Below are positions 9,191-18,752 of a DNA stretch of 43,171 nucleotides, piece after piece. The position numbers and the translations under genes are program-made. The notes beneath the pieces are model-generated. The model was not told where the DNA came from. It did no database searches and worked only from the letters and a program-made list of their open reading frames with translations. The DNA comes from CAZDCZ01 sp964504155 (lineage in GTDB: Bacteria; Bacteroidota; Bacteroidia; Bacteroidales; UBA12077). Position 1 is the stretch's first letter, and each line of letters opens with the position of its first letter. The DNA lies in the NCBI GenBank assembly GCA_964504155.1, contig CAZDCZ010000014.1, forward strand, positions 1 to 43,171, in the 5' to 3' direction.

Positions 9191-10141
9191 ATGAAAAACA
9201 TATTAATAATAGGGGCTTCAGGTCAAATTGGTTCAGATTTAACCCTTGAATTAAGAAAGCGATTTGGAGCAAATAATGTAATTGCTTCTGATATTAAAGA
9301 TGCATCGAAAGAAATAATGGAAGGTGGTCCGTTCGAAATTATTGATGTAATGAACACTAATAAAATGGCCGAAATAGTTGATAAATACAACATTACAGAA
9401 ATTTATCATTTAGCAGCAATTTTATCGGGTAATGCAGAGAAACATCCTCGATGGGCTTGGGATTTAAACATGAATAGCTTGTTTAATGTACTTGATTTAG
9501 CTCGAGAAAAAAACATTAAAAAGATTTTCTGGCCTAGCTCAATGGGTGCATTTGGACCTACAACTCCGGCAATCGACACTCCACAACTAACCATTATGGA
9601 ACCAAATACTGTTTATGGAATTAGTAAACAAGCAGGCGAAAGATGGTGCGAATATTATCATGAAAAATATGGATTAGACATTCGTAGTTTACGATATCCG
9701 GGATTAATAAGCTATAAGACTGAAGCAGGCGGAGGAACAACAGATTATGCTGTTGAAATATTTTATGAAGCACATAAAAATAAAAAATACGAATGTTTCA
9801 TATCTGAAAATCTTGCTCTTCCGATGATGTACATGGAAGATGCCGTGAATGCAACAATTCAACTTATGGAAACAGCTCCGGAGAATGTTAAAATAAGATC
9901 GAGCTATAATCTTGGAGGTATAAGCTTTACTCCTAACGAAATAGCTAACGAAATAAGAAAATATATTCCCGAATTAGAAGTTACTTACAAACCGGATTTC
10001 CGTCAAGCAATTGCAGAGTCGTGGCCAAGAAGCATTAATGATGCTGCTGCTCAAAAAGACTGGGGTTGGAAACACGAATACGACATTACAAAAATGACAA
10101 AAGTAATGATTGAAGAAATTGGCAAGAAACTTGGGAAGTAG
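9191..10141 (+). CDS. SDR-type L-threonine 3-dehydrogenase (NAD-dependent epimerase/dehydratase family)
   Basis: A 316-residue extended short-chain dehydrogenase. The NAD-binding Rossmann motif is GASGQIG at residues 8-14, and the catalytic Tyr-x3-Lys is Y142/K146 in VYGISKQAGE, with Ser at 116-117. The text YPGLISYKTEAGGGTTDYAVEIF (about 169-191; Gly-rich loop) is characteristic of the UDP-galactose-epimerase-like threonine dehydrogenases described in psychrophilic Flavobacterium and in animals. These oxidise L-threonine to 2-amino-3-ketobutyrate. A generic sugar-nucleotide epimerase is the alternative, but that loop argues against it. No 2-amino-3-ketobutyrate CoA ligase gene sits next to it. 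It is a monocistron with a strong hairpin after its stop. Confidence 0.85.
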   Translation: MKNILIIGASGQIGSDLTLELRKRFGANNVIASDIKDASKEIMEGGPFEIIDVMNTNKMAEIVDKYNITEIYHLAAILSGNAEKHPRWAWDLNMNSLFNVLDLAREKNIKKIFWPSSMGAFGPTTPAIDTPQLTIMEPNTVYGISKQAGERWCEYYHEKYGLDIRSLRYPGLISYKTEAGGGTTDYAVEIFYEAHKNKKYECFISENLALPMMYMEDAVNATIQLMETAPENVKIRSSYNLGGISFTPNEIANEIRKYIPELEVTYKPDFRQAIAESWPRSINDAAAQKDWGWKHEYDITKMTKVMIEEIGKKLGK

Positions 10142-10172
10142 TCTTCTGCTATAATTATTTTTGCAAATAATA

Positions 10173-10199
10173 AGGGGTAATAAAAAAATTATTACCCCT
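10173..10199. terminator. Bidirectional hairpin terminator between converging genes
   Basis: AGGGGTAATAA (10173-10183) and TTATTACCCCT (10189-10199) form a perfect 11-bp stem with an AAAAA loop. It lies between the ends of the threonine dehydrogenase gene (plus) and nrdJ (minus), so it can stop transcription from both sides. T-tracts next to the stem are weak. Confidence 0.65.
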
Positions 10200-10223
10200 A
10201 CTTTATAAGATAAGTTTATATAA

Positions 10224-12794
10224 TTATCCACATTTAGAATAACCACACGCTTTACAAATTAAGCACCCTTCTTGATAAATAAGATCACTGGAACCACATT
10301 CGCTACATTCGGTACCTACTTTAGCTTTTGTTCCATCAGGAATATATTTCTTTAAAGCTCTTTCTACTCCCATTTTCCAAGTATTAATCGAATCGTTTGT
10401 CAATCTTAACGAAGATACTAGATTTACAACACTGGGCAATGGCATTCCATGGCGAAGTACCCCTGATATTAATTTTGCATAATTCCAAAATTCCTTTTTA
10501 AACATATGCGACAAACCGCCAAGAGTATTATTATATCCGTATTTATCGGTGTATCTGAAATCGTACCGACTACCATTCTCGTCTTTCACTTTAATTATTT
10601 CGCCCTTTTTAATAGATTTTGGAATAGGGAACATTTCCTCATCGGCTATACCTGTAAATATCTCGTATGGTTGTCCGTCTTTTATTCCTACAAATGCAAT
10701 CCATTTTTCGTCGTTATTATTAAATCTAATAATTTCTGCCTTTAAAATTTTAGGACGTTTGATACTTGAATTTAATTTTTTTCCTTTCTTTTTATTCGAT
10801 ATAAGAACTCCATCACGAGATCCTTCTCGATACACTGTAACACCTTTGCATCCGCTCTCCCATGCAGCAACGTATAAATCGCCTACTAATTTTTCCGGAG
10901 CATTTTCCGGCAGATTTATAGTAACACTAATTGAATGATCTACCCATTTTTGTATTCTTCCTTGCATTTTTACTTTACTTAGCCAATCAACATCTTTAGA
11001 TGTTGCCATATTATAAGGAGATTTTTTAACTAATTCATCAATTTCTTCATTACTATATCTTCTAACCTCATCTTCATCATATCCTTTTATAGTAAACCAC
11101 TTAATAAAATTATGATGAAAAACATTATACTCTTCCCAAGAATCTCCAATTTCGTCAACAAAACTAACATCGCTTTCTTTATCGTTAGGGTTTACTTTTC
11201 TTCTTCGTTTATATACAGGTAAAAATACAGGTTCGATACCCGATGTAGTCTGAGTCATTAAACTTGTAGTACCGGTTGGAGCAATAGTAAGTAAAGCAAT
11301 ATTTCTACGACCATATTTAATCATATCTTCGTATAAATGTTCATCTTTGTCTTTCAGACGAAGAATAAAAGGGTTGTCCTTTTCGCGTTGGGCATCGTAC
11401 ACTTCGAAGGCTCCACGTTCTTTTGCCATTTCAACAGATGAACGATATGCATAAATTGCAAGTGTTTTATGAACTTCTTCTGAAAAATCAATCGCATTTT
11501 CGCTACCATATCGCAAATTTAATGCAGCTAGCATATCCCCTTCGGCAGTTATACCTACACCTGTTCTTCGTCCTTCTTTAGCCTTAGTTTTAATATTTCT
11601 CCACAATTTATCTTCAACCTGTTTTACTTCGTAATCTTCAGGATCTTTTTCAATTTTATCAAGTATGGCATCTATTTTATCAAGTTCAAGATCAATAATG
11701 TCATCCATTATTCTTTGAGCATATCCTACATGTTCTTTAAATATTTCGAAATTAAATTTCGCATTTTCGGTAAAAGGATTTTCAACATAACTATATAAAT
11801 TAATAGCTAATAGCCGGCAACTATCATATGGACATAATGGTATTTCTCCACAAGGATTTGTCGACACTGTTTTATATCCTAAATCGGCATATGAATCGGG
11901 AATAGACTCACGAATTACTGTATCCCAAAATAGTATTCCCGGCTCTGCAGATTTCCATGCATTATGAATAATTTTTTTCCATATTTTTCCAGCATCAACA
12001 GTTTGTTTATAACTTGGTTCGTCCGACTCAATAGGATATTGCTGTACATATGGTTTCTTGTTAATAACAGCATTCATAAATTCATCGTCGATTTTAACAG
12101 AAATATTTGCTCCGGTAATTTTACCTGCTTCAAGTTTTGCGTCAATAAATCTCTCTGCATCAGGATGTTTACTCGAAATGCTTAACATCAAAGCTCCTCT
12201 TCTGCCATCTTGAGCAACCTCTCGTGTTGAATTGGAGTATCTTTCCATAAATGGAACTATACCTGTTGATGTAAGTGCACTATTTAATACAGGGCTTCCT
12301 GAAGGACGTATATTCGACAAATCGTGACCGACTCCCCCTCTTCGTTTCATTAATTGAACTTGTTCCTGATCAATTTTCATTATTCCTCCGTAAGAATCGG
12401 CAGTATTTTTATTCCCAATTACAAAGCAATTCGACAATGATGCTTTTTGATATTTATTACCAATTCCTGACATTGGTCCTCCTTGAGGAATAATATATTT
12501 AAAATCTTTTATTAATGAATATATTTTTTCTTCACTTAATGGATTCTCATATTTTCTTTCTATTCTCGAAATTTCTTTAGCAAGTCTTTTGTGCATTTCG
12601 TCAGGATTTTTCTCAAATAAATTTCCATACGAATCTTTTAATGCATATTTATTTACCCACACTCTCGCAGCTAATTCGTCCCCCTTAAAAAACTCTATAG
12701 AATTTTCAAATGCTTCATCAAACGTATATGTTTTTTTGTTATTCTGAGAAGTCATTTTTACTTTTCTCTTTTCTTCTTTTGCTTTAACGTTCAT
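10224..12794 (-). CDS. nrdJ: Adenosylcobalamin-dependent (class II) ribonucleotide reductase
   Basis: An 856-residue class II reductase that makes deoxyribonucleotides using a B12-derived radical and needs neither oxygen nor a second subunit. The active-site set is visible: Cys123 in LSNCFVIGN; Asn313, Cys315 and Glu317 in STNPCGEIPL; and Cys326 in DSCRL. The 11-residue spacing from Cys315 to Cys326 is the same as in Thermotoga NrdJ. RRGGVGHDLSNIRPSG and APTGTTSLMTQTTSGIEP are family signatures. The tail has a Cys-rich metal- or thiol-exchange module, CSECG...CLICKACGYSKCG. The basic N-terminal leader of about 20 residues is variable. It implies a supply of cobalamin. I see no cobalamin riboswitch and no clear NrdR box in the 287 bases upstream. 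Confidence 0.95.
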   Translation of the reverse strand: MNVKAKEEKRKVKMTSQNNKKTYTFDEAFENSIEFFKGDELAARVWVNKYALKDSYGNLFEKNPDEMHKRLAKEISRIERKYENPLSEEKIYSLIKDFKYIIPQGGPMSGIGNKYQKASLSNCFVIGNKNTADSYGGIMKIDQEQVQLMKRRGGVGHDLSNIRPSGSPVLNSALTSTGIVPFMERYSNSTREVAQDGRRGALMLSISSKHPDAERFIDAKLEAGKITGANISVKIDDEFMNAVINKKPYVQQYPIESDEPSYKQTVDAGKIWKKIIHNAWKSAEPGILFWDTVIRESIPDSYADLGYKTVSTNPCGEIPLCPYDSCRLLAINLYSYVENPFTENAKFNFEIFKEHVGYAQRIMDDIIDLELDKIDAILDKIEKDPEDYEVKQVEDKLWRNIKTKAKEGRRTGVGITAEGDMLAALNLRYGSENAIDFSEEVHKTLAIYAYRSSVEMAKERGAFEVYDAQREKDNPFILRLKDKDEHLYEDMIKYGRRNIALLTIAPTGTTSLMTQTTSGIEPVFLPVYKRRRKVNPNDKESDVSFVDEIGDSWEEYNVFHHNFIKWFTIKGYDEDEVRRYSNEEIDELVKKSPYNMATSKDVDWLSKVKMQGRIQKWVDHSISVTINLPENAPEKLVGDLYVAAWESGCKGVTVYREGSRDGVLISNKKKGKKLNSSIKRPKILKAEIIRFNNNDEKWIAFVGIKDGQPYEIFTGIADEEMFPIPKSIKKGEIIKVKDENGSRYDFRYTDKYGYNNTLGGLSHMFKKEFWNYAKLISGVLRHGMPLPSVVNLVSSLRLTNDSINTWKMGVERALKKYIPDGTKAKVGTECSECGSSDLIYQEGCLICKACGYSKCG

Positions 12795-13081
12795 CTTTTA
12801 TGTTTTATATATATGCAATTACTGTTTTTCGACACATTTTAAATCTTACTGCAAGTTATAAATAGAAGTTAATTTGAACAGCATTAAATTACTTGTAGTT
12901 TTCAACATTCTAGACTAGTTATTAACTTTATTGCGTATTGCTTTGTATAACAGACAGATACCCATCAAGGAAACTCATACAAAATATCTTTTAAATACAA
13001 AAGGAGGAAACAGGAATTCTATTCACAAAATTTGTTAATAAAACATCTTGCTTTAAAAAAGATTTTAAAAGAACGGAATAA

Positions 13082-15457
13082 TTATTTCTTTTTCTCATAA
13101 TAAGAATAAGAATATCCATAATTATATTCATAATTACGCGAGCTTAATTTTATATCGTTAACAACAATATTTATGTTCTTTAATTGTTTTGATTCAAAAT
13201 TTTTAAACATTCTAAACAGCAATTTTTCTTTTGAATAATTATGACGAACAACAAATAAATTAACATCGGAATATTCCATTAACAATAAAGAATCGGCAAC
13301 AACACCAACCGGAGGAGTATCTATAAAAATATAATCGAATTCTTTGCGTAATTTTTCAAACAATTTATTTGTTTTATCAGACGCAATTAATTCGGATGGA
13401 TTAGGAGGTATCGGACCGGAAGAAATAGCAAACAAATTCTTTGTATTTGTTTGCTGCACAATATCAACATAATTACAATTTTCACTAAGATAGGTACTTA
13501 AGCCTATTTTACCATCAATATTTAAAGCATTATCGGTTACAGGTCGTCGTAAATCGAAACTTAATATTACAAGCTTTTTATTAAACAATGCAAAACTAGA
13601 TGCCAAATTCAAGGTAATAAAACTTTTCCCTTCACCGGCCATTGCTGAAGTAATTAATACAACTTGGCTATTTTTATTCTTTCCAAAATATTGAAAATTA
13701 GTTCTTAAATTACGAAAAGTTTCAGCAATAATAGAATTTGGAAAATCTCGGACAACCAATTTTGAATTTTCTTTGTTTCTTAGAATATTACCAATAATTG
13801 GAAAATCTGATAATTTCTCGATTTTATCGATACTATCAACCTTGTCGTTAAAATAATCGATAATTATTATTATTCCTATTGGAATTCCCAATCCTAAAAT
13901 AAAAGCAATAATAAAGCACATTTTCTTGTTTGGAGAAATCATTCCTAGTCCAACAATACGTGGCTCGTCAAGAATTTCGTGTTTTGGAATATTAGATGCT
14001 TTTGCGATTTGCATTTCTGAACGCTTTTTTAATAAAAAAGTATAAATAGCATCATTTAATTGGAATTCTCGTTCGTAATTAAACAACTTTCTTTGGGTTT
14101 CGGGTAACAAGCGCACTTTTTCGGAGATTTTATTTAATCGATTATTAATATCGTCCAACGAAATATTTGCTTGATTTATATAACTCGAAACATTCTCTAT
14201 CAAGGTCTTTTTTTGATTGTTAATTTTTAATTTTAAACCTTCCAGATAAGGATTGTCTTTCTTTGAATTTGCAAGTAATTCTATCTTTTCTGAATATAAA
14301 TTTGTTAGTTCGCTAAGTAAGTTGTTTAACAACGGATCGGAAACTCCCATAGCTGAAGGAGCTATTAAATCTTTATAATTTTTATTTTTATTTAAATATT
14401 GTTCGAGATATTTATAATATTTCAATTTTAAAATTAATTCTGCTTTATTATTTTGCAAATTTTCTAATTTATTATATGCTTGTTGCGATTGAAAATCAAT
14501 ATTCATTACTTTTTCTTCCGACCTATATGTTTTCAGTTTTTCTTCAGATTTTTTTAAAGAATCGCTAATATCTGTCAGCTGATTGTTAATAAATTCTATT
14601 GTATTTACAGCAACCTGATTTTCTTTTTCAACACCACGTAATAGATATTCGCAAGATAATACTCGCAAGAAATCTTTCGATTTATTAATATTTACTCCAT
14701 CTAATACCAAATTCACTACTGACGAATACTCTATATTATTAATTTCGAAAGAATGAAATTCTCTAACTTGCGATTCGAAACTCTTAAAAGCAAAAGCATA
14801 ATTATTATTCTTTTTTATTCTATTTAAAAAATTGTCGTTTTTAAGTATTCTAAACGAAAAATATTCATTCTCAAGAACCTCGTTAAAAGAGACTGTATCG
14901 TTTATAGCAAAATCATATACTTTATTAACAAATGTATTGTTTGAATAGTTGTATAGATAAATTTCATCGGCGTTCGAATGAATATATATTTTACTACTAT
15001 CTATAAAATCGACATAAACCTTTGCCAAAGCTTGTACGTGATTCCTATTAAAAACAATTATAAAAGGAGTGCTTTTATAAATTTCAATATCAACTAATTT
15101 CCCTACTTTGTAATACGAAATATCAAAATTTAATTTTTGCAATACTCGTTCTGTAAGTTTAAACGATTCGAGTATTTGAATTTGATTTTGAATTTTATAT
15201 TCTGTAAAAGCTGATTTTAAAGAAAAGGCATTGTTTTGCAAAATAGCATTAGGATCCATAAGCGACCCTTCATCTTTAATAAGAATAGTATTTGAAACAC
15301 GATATATAGGAGTGGTTTTTTTTACATACACAAAAGCTATTACAAATGATATGACTAAAGTTATTGGAAATAAGTACCAATAATTTAAGAGCTTATAAAA
15401 ATAAGCTCTTAAATCTATTGATTCCTCCTGATATATATCGCTATTATTATATTCCAT
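13082..15457 (-). CDS. wzc: Wzc-like polysaccharide co-polymerase with BY-kinase domain
   Basis: A 791-residue inner-membrane protein. The N-terminal Wzz-type part has a first membrane helix near residues 30-50 (YWYLFPITLVISFVIAFVYV), a long periplasmic coiled coil (about 280-470) and a second membrane helix near 510-530 (CFIIAFILGLGIPIGIIIII). The cytoplasmic bacterial tyrosine kinase follows: Walker A SAMAGEGKSFIT near 600-615, Walker A' VILSFDLRRP and Walker B DYIFIDTPPVGVVAD. The C-terminal tail YEYNYGYSYSYY is the usual autophosphorylated Tyr cluster (seven Tyr). It controls chain length and export of capsule or exopolysaccharide. It follows the Wza-like gene after 34 bases. No polymerase or glycosyltransferase cluster is in this window, so the export pair stands apart from its biosynthesis genes. 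Confidence 0.93.
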   Translation of the reverse strand: MEYNNSDIYQEESIDLRAYFYKLLNYWYLFPITLVISFVIAFVYVKKTTPIYRVSNTILIKDEGSLMDPNAILQNNAFSLKSAFTEYKIQNQIQILESFKLTERVLQKLNFDISYYKVGKLVDIEIYKSTPFIIVFNRNHVQALAKVYVDFIDSSKIYIHSNADEIYLYNYSNNTFVNKVYDFAINDTVSFNEVLENEYFSFRILKNDNFLNRIKKNNNYAFAFKSFESQVREFHSFEINNIEYSSVVNLVLDGVNINKSKDFLRVLSCEYLLRGVEKENQVAVNTIEFINNQLTDISDSLKKSEEKLKTYRSEEKVMNIDFQSQQAYNKLENLQNNKAELILKLKYYKYLEQYLNKNKNYKDLIAPSAMGVSDPLLNNLLSELTNLYSEKIELLANSKKDNPYLEGLKLKINNQKKTLIENVSSYINQANISLDDINNRLNKISEKVRLLPETQRKLFNYEREFQLNDAIYTFLLKKRSEMQIAKASNIPKHEILDEPRIVGLGMISPNKKMCFIIAFILGLGIPIGIIIIIDYFNDKVDSIDKIEKLSDFPIIGNILRNKENSKLVVRDFPNSIIAETFRNLRTNFQYFGKNKNSQVVLITSAMAGEGKSFITLNLASSFALFNKKLVILSFDLRRPVTDNALNIDGKIGLSTYLSENCNYVDIVQQTNTKNLFAISSGPIPPNPSELIASDKTNKLFEKLRKEFDYIFIDTPPVGVVADSLLLMEYSDVNLFVVRHNYSKEKLLFRMFKNFESKQLKNINIVVNDIKLSSRNYEYNYGYSYSYYEKKK

Positions 15458-15492
15458 TATAAATTATTACTAATATTTACAACAATCTATTC

Positions 15493-16260
15493 TTATTTAA
15501 ATAAAGCATATACTAAAGCTGCAGTAGAAATTGTTGATAAAAATATTGAATATGGGAAATTTTTAAAAGCAAATGATTTGCTTCCTAAAGCCTGAACATA
15601 AACAACATCGTTAGGCATAAGATAATACTGATCTAATTGAAGGATTCCATTATCTGTAAGATCGAGATTATAAACTTCAGATCCATCTAAAGTTTGTCTT
15701 ACTAATTTTACTTTTTCCCTATCACCAAAATCTTTTATACCTCCTGCTTTTGATATAGCTTGTAAAACATTAATTTGCTTGTTATTTATAATAAAGGTAT
15801 TAGGATGAGCAACTTCGCCAAGAACTGAAATACGAAAATTAATTAATTTCACAACTACAGTTGCCTCTTTAAAATATTCGTTAATTGTTTTTTGCAATAA
15901 ATCGCTAGTTTCTTTAACTGTTAAGTCTTTTACATAAAGCTTGTCGATAAAGGAAAAATTTATATATCCGTCTTCTTCAATCCTATAACTATTTAGATTC
16001 TGATAAGTATTAGTCATTGGGTTTGGAAAATCGGTCTGAAACAATCTACTTGTTTTAGGATCTACACTAAAGACTTTAATATACAATTGATCGCCAGGTT
16101 GCAAATGATATGAAGTTTTACGACTATTTACAAAACCTGCAGTTACATCTTCTATCGTTTTTTCTTGAATAAGTCTTATCTTCTTTTGAGAAACACAAGA
16201 AGTTACCAATAAGACAAGAACAATGATTTTTAACAAATTTTTATTTAACCTTTTTTTCAT
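15493..16260 (-). CDS. Wza-like outer-membrane polysaccharide export lipoprotein
   Basis: A 255-residue lipoprotein. The signal MKKRLNKNLLKIIVLVLLVTSC ends in a lipobox with the acylated Cys at 22. A polysaccharide biosynthesis/export domain follows (YHLQPGDQLYIKVFSVD near residues 50-70), with YRIEEDGYINFSFIDKLYVK and then an SLBB-type unit (FRISVLGEVAHPNTFIIN to DVVYVQALGSK, about 145-230). The C-terminus has a hydrophobic stretch (YSIFLSTISTAALVYALF) that probably anchors it in the outer membrane. It is the partner of the Wzc-like kinase directly downstream, and together they form the trans-envelope export channel for capsule or EPS. Shorter than E. coli Wza, which is usual for Bacteroidota versions. 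Confidence 0.9.
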   Translation of the reverse strand: MKKRLNKNLLKIIVLVLLVTSCVSQKKIRLIQEKTIEDVTAGFVNSRKTSYHLQPGDQLYIKVFSVDPKTSRLFQTDFPNPMTNTYQNLNSYRIEEDGYINFSFIDKLYVKDLTVKETSDLLQKTINEYFKEATVVVKLINFRISVLGEVAHPNTFIINNKQINVLQAISKAGGIKDFGDREKVKLVRQTLDGSEVYNLDLTDNGILQLDQYYLMPNDVVYVQALGSKSFAFKNFPYSIFLSTISTAALVYALFK

Positions 16261-16285
16261 AATTACATTATTTATTTTATGATTT

Positions 16286-18538
16286 TCATTTTCCTATAGC
16301 CTGATTAATACTAAGCTTCTGTTTGTTCTTATAAGCAACAACAAAAGCTCCTTTTACACAAGTTTTTCTTCGAATTCTAGATGCATCAGAAAATGAAGTA
16401 TAATTACCAATGGAGTATTTATACCATACTCCTTCTTTAATAACAAAAATATTTTCGTTTAAGCAATAAATATTTTTAAGCTCACTTATAGCTAATTTTT
16501 CAATACTTGCTGCAATCTGAACTTTAAAAACTATACTATTACCTATGTTAGGCCAATCATATATTAATTTAGGTTCGAAGCTATTATTCGCTTTCAACAA
16601 ATTTACTTTTGCTCCATTTTTATATGATACTACAAAGGCGCCATCTATTCCGCATTGTTTTCGATTATTACTTGCCATACCAATATCGTCATACTCGCCG
16701 ATAGAATATTTATACCATCCTTCTTCTTGTATTACATGTACTTTTGCATTTCCTGAATATATTTTTGAAATAGCATCTTTAGATAATTCATTTCTGCTTG
16801 CAACAATTTGCACCTTATAAATTAGCTTATCGGTAATTGGAAACTCTCCGATTTCAACTCTAGTTTTGCCATACATTGGAACAGATTTTCCTCTTGCAAC
16901 ATCAAGCGATATTTTTTCTCCATTACGATACGCAACAACAAAAGCTCCGTTAACAGCAATACTTTTTCTAGAATCTAATGCAGAATTATATTCTTTATAA
17001 CTTCCTATAGAATATTTATACCAACCATTTTCAACTATTAAATTAATATCTTGACTTCCTGCATAAATCTGTCCTAAAAACCTGTCGGGAATTGGAGTTT
17101 TACTAGCAGCAATCTGAACTTTATATACTAAATCTGATACAACAGCATATTCTTCTTTTGTATTACTAAGTTCTTCGGTTTTATTTTCTTCTTTAACTTC
17201 AGGAATAACATCAGCAAGCTCATTTCTTTCTTCTTCTTTTTTATACGATACTATAAATGCATCTTTAACAGGTATTCCCTTGCGAAATTTATCTGCATCA
17301 TCATAAGTATTAAAAGCCGAAATAGAATATTTTTGCCACCCTCCTTCATTAATAATATTTACAACTTTCTCTCCATTATATATTTTTTGCAAGGCTCCTT
17401 GCGAAATGTGTTGATTATCTGTAGCAATTTCAATTTTATATAATAAATCTCTGTCTATAACAGTATTATCAACAATCTTTTCAGGAGTCTCTGTTTCTTC
17501 TTTTACTGCAAGCTGTTCTTCTACTTGAAGCTGTTCTTCTTTTTTTGTTTTTTCGGCAAGTAATTTAGCTTCAATATTTGAAACACTATCTGCTAAAGCA
17601 GTTTTTATTTCATTGGGAATAGCGTCCGATTCGTAAAGATATTCGTACCAAGCCTTTCTTAAGGTTTCTGTATTAAAATTACCTAATTCATTTAACGAAC
17701 TAATCACAGATGCAGCTTCAACCTTATTGGATAATGACAGGTAATCTAAATAATCTTTTAATAATTTCTCATCAATTTTAAGATTCTTAATATTTTCTTC
17801 TTCCTGAACAGTATTATTCTCGGGATATGTTTCAGAAGATATTATTAAAGTTTTTGTATCGGGAATTGTTGACGATACTACAAGATCTTTATTAATATTT
17901 TCTTCTACTACCGGAGTTTCCTCTTTAACTATCACTATATCATCAGCAGATTGTTTTATTTCTTCTGATAAAGTTAATTTATAGGCTTGATTTTCTTTTG
18001 ACAATCCTAATTTTTCAAATTCTTGAGCTTCGGATAGTTTCTTATATACATTTTCAAGATTTTTTTTATCGTCGTAAGCATTACTTTGTAACATTTCTGC
18101 CCGATAAAAAAACTCATTAGCTTGTTCTTCTAATAATTTTAAATCTACAATATTTTTATCATCAGAATTTGCTGTGTTTAAATAATTTAATACCAAATCT
18201 TTATAAACATCATATTCTAGTTTATTTGCGTCTTTTTGAATTTCAAGAGCTTCTATTTGTTTATCAAATGCTTTATCTTTTAGTTTATTTACTTTCTTTT
18301 CAATTTTCGAATCAAAAGCTGATGCTCCTCCCAAATCAACTTCTTCAATTTCCTTATAATATTTTTCTGCCTCGTCATTTAATATATCAGCTTCAGAATT
18401 CAATTTTTCAGCTTTTTCTAATTTTGCTTTATTTTCTTCACTAATATCAGTCTTCTCTTGAGGAAGAGCCGCATATAAATTAAAGCAAGAAATTACTAAA
18501 ATAAAGCTAACAATAAAACAATTTTTAAAGATTACCAT
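16286..18538 (-). CDS. Secreted protein with four SPOR-like repeats, in the polysaccharide export operon
   Basis: About 750 residues from the ATG at 18538; a start 20 codons further up (18598) is possible, but the signal peptide MVIFKNCFIVSFILVISCFNLYAA begins at 18538. The N-terminal half (about 30-340) is a Glu/Lys-rich helical region. The second half holds four repeats at roughly 361-440, 466-550, 568-650 and 664-745. Each runs YKVQIAAS, then NIYCL/QIYAG-type text, GWYKYSIG, a helix ending RK, then GAFVVAYKNG. This resembles the SPOR fold, which in other proteins binds denuded peptidoglycan. It lies 25 bases upstream of the wza-like gene and so is probably cotranscribed with it. Its job is not known to me; a periplasmic wall-binding partner of the exporter is a reasonable guess. 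Confidence 0.75.
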   Translation of the reverse strand: MVIFKNCFIVSFILVISCFNLYAALPQEKTDISEENKAKLEKAEKLNSEADILNDEAEKYYKEIEEVDLGGASAFDSKIEKKVNKLKDKAFDKQIEALEIQKDANKLEYDVYKDLVLNYLNTANSDDKNIVDLKLLEEQANEFFYRAEMLQSNAYDDKKNLENVYKKLSEAQEFEKLGLSKENQAYKLTLSEEIKQSADDIVIVKEETPVVEENINKDLVVSSTIPDTKTLIISSETYPENNTVQEEENIKNLKIDEKLLKDYLDYLSLSNKVEAASVISSLNELGNFNTETLRKAWYEYLYESDAIPNEIKTALADSVSNIEAKLLAEKTKKEEQLQVEEQLAVKEETETPEKIVDNTVIDRDLLYKIEIATDNQHISQGALQKIYNGEKVVNIINEGGWQKYSISAFNTYDDADKFRKGIPVKDAFIVSYKKEEERNELADVIPEVKEENKTEELSNTKEEYAVVSDLVYKVQIAASKTPIPDRFLGQIYAGSQDINLIVENGWYKYSIGSYKEYNSALDSRKSIAVNGAFVVAYRNGEKISLDVARGKSVPMYGKTRVEIGEFPITDKLIYKVQIVASRNELSKDAISKIYSGNAKVHVIQEEGWYKYSIGEYDDIGMASNNRKQCGIDGAFVVSYKNGAKVNLLKANNSFEPKLIYDWPNIGNSIVFKVQIAASIEKLAISELKNIYCLNENIFVIKEGVWYKYSIGNYTSFSDASRIRRKTCVKGAFVVAYKNKQKLSINQAIGK

Positions 18539-18752
18539 AATAAATGTTTTGATATTGTAATATAATTTGGGATAAATAAAGTTTAATTTATATGTCAAAA
18601 TACTATCCCTTTATTGTAATAAAACATCGTTTCGAAATTATTGCATTTATATTAAAATTACAACAATTCCGCATTGAGATTAAACACCACAAAAAGATGA
18701 TATACATCACTATTAATAATAAACGTTCTAGAGATGTTGCACCAAGTTATAA

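Noticed and set aside
10506..10938. Plus-strand open frames opposite nrdJ
   Set aside because: They are antisense shadows of a well-conserved gene and show no protein-family text.
12795..13081. Possible regulatory RNA or riboswitch upstream of nrdJ
   Set aside because: No conserved B12 box, no strong helices and no second gene; only AT-rich sequence with an AAAAGGAGG-like patch that lies far from any start.
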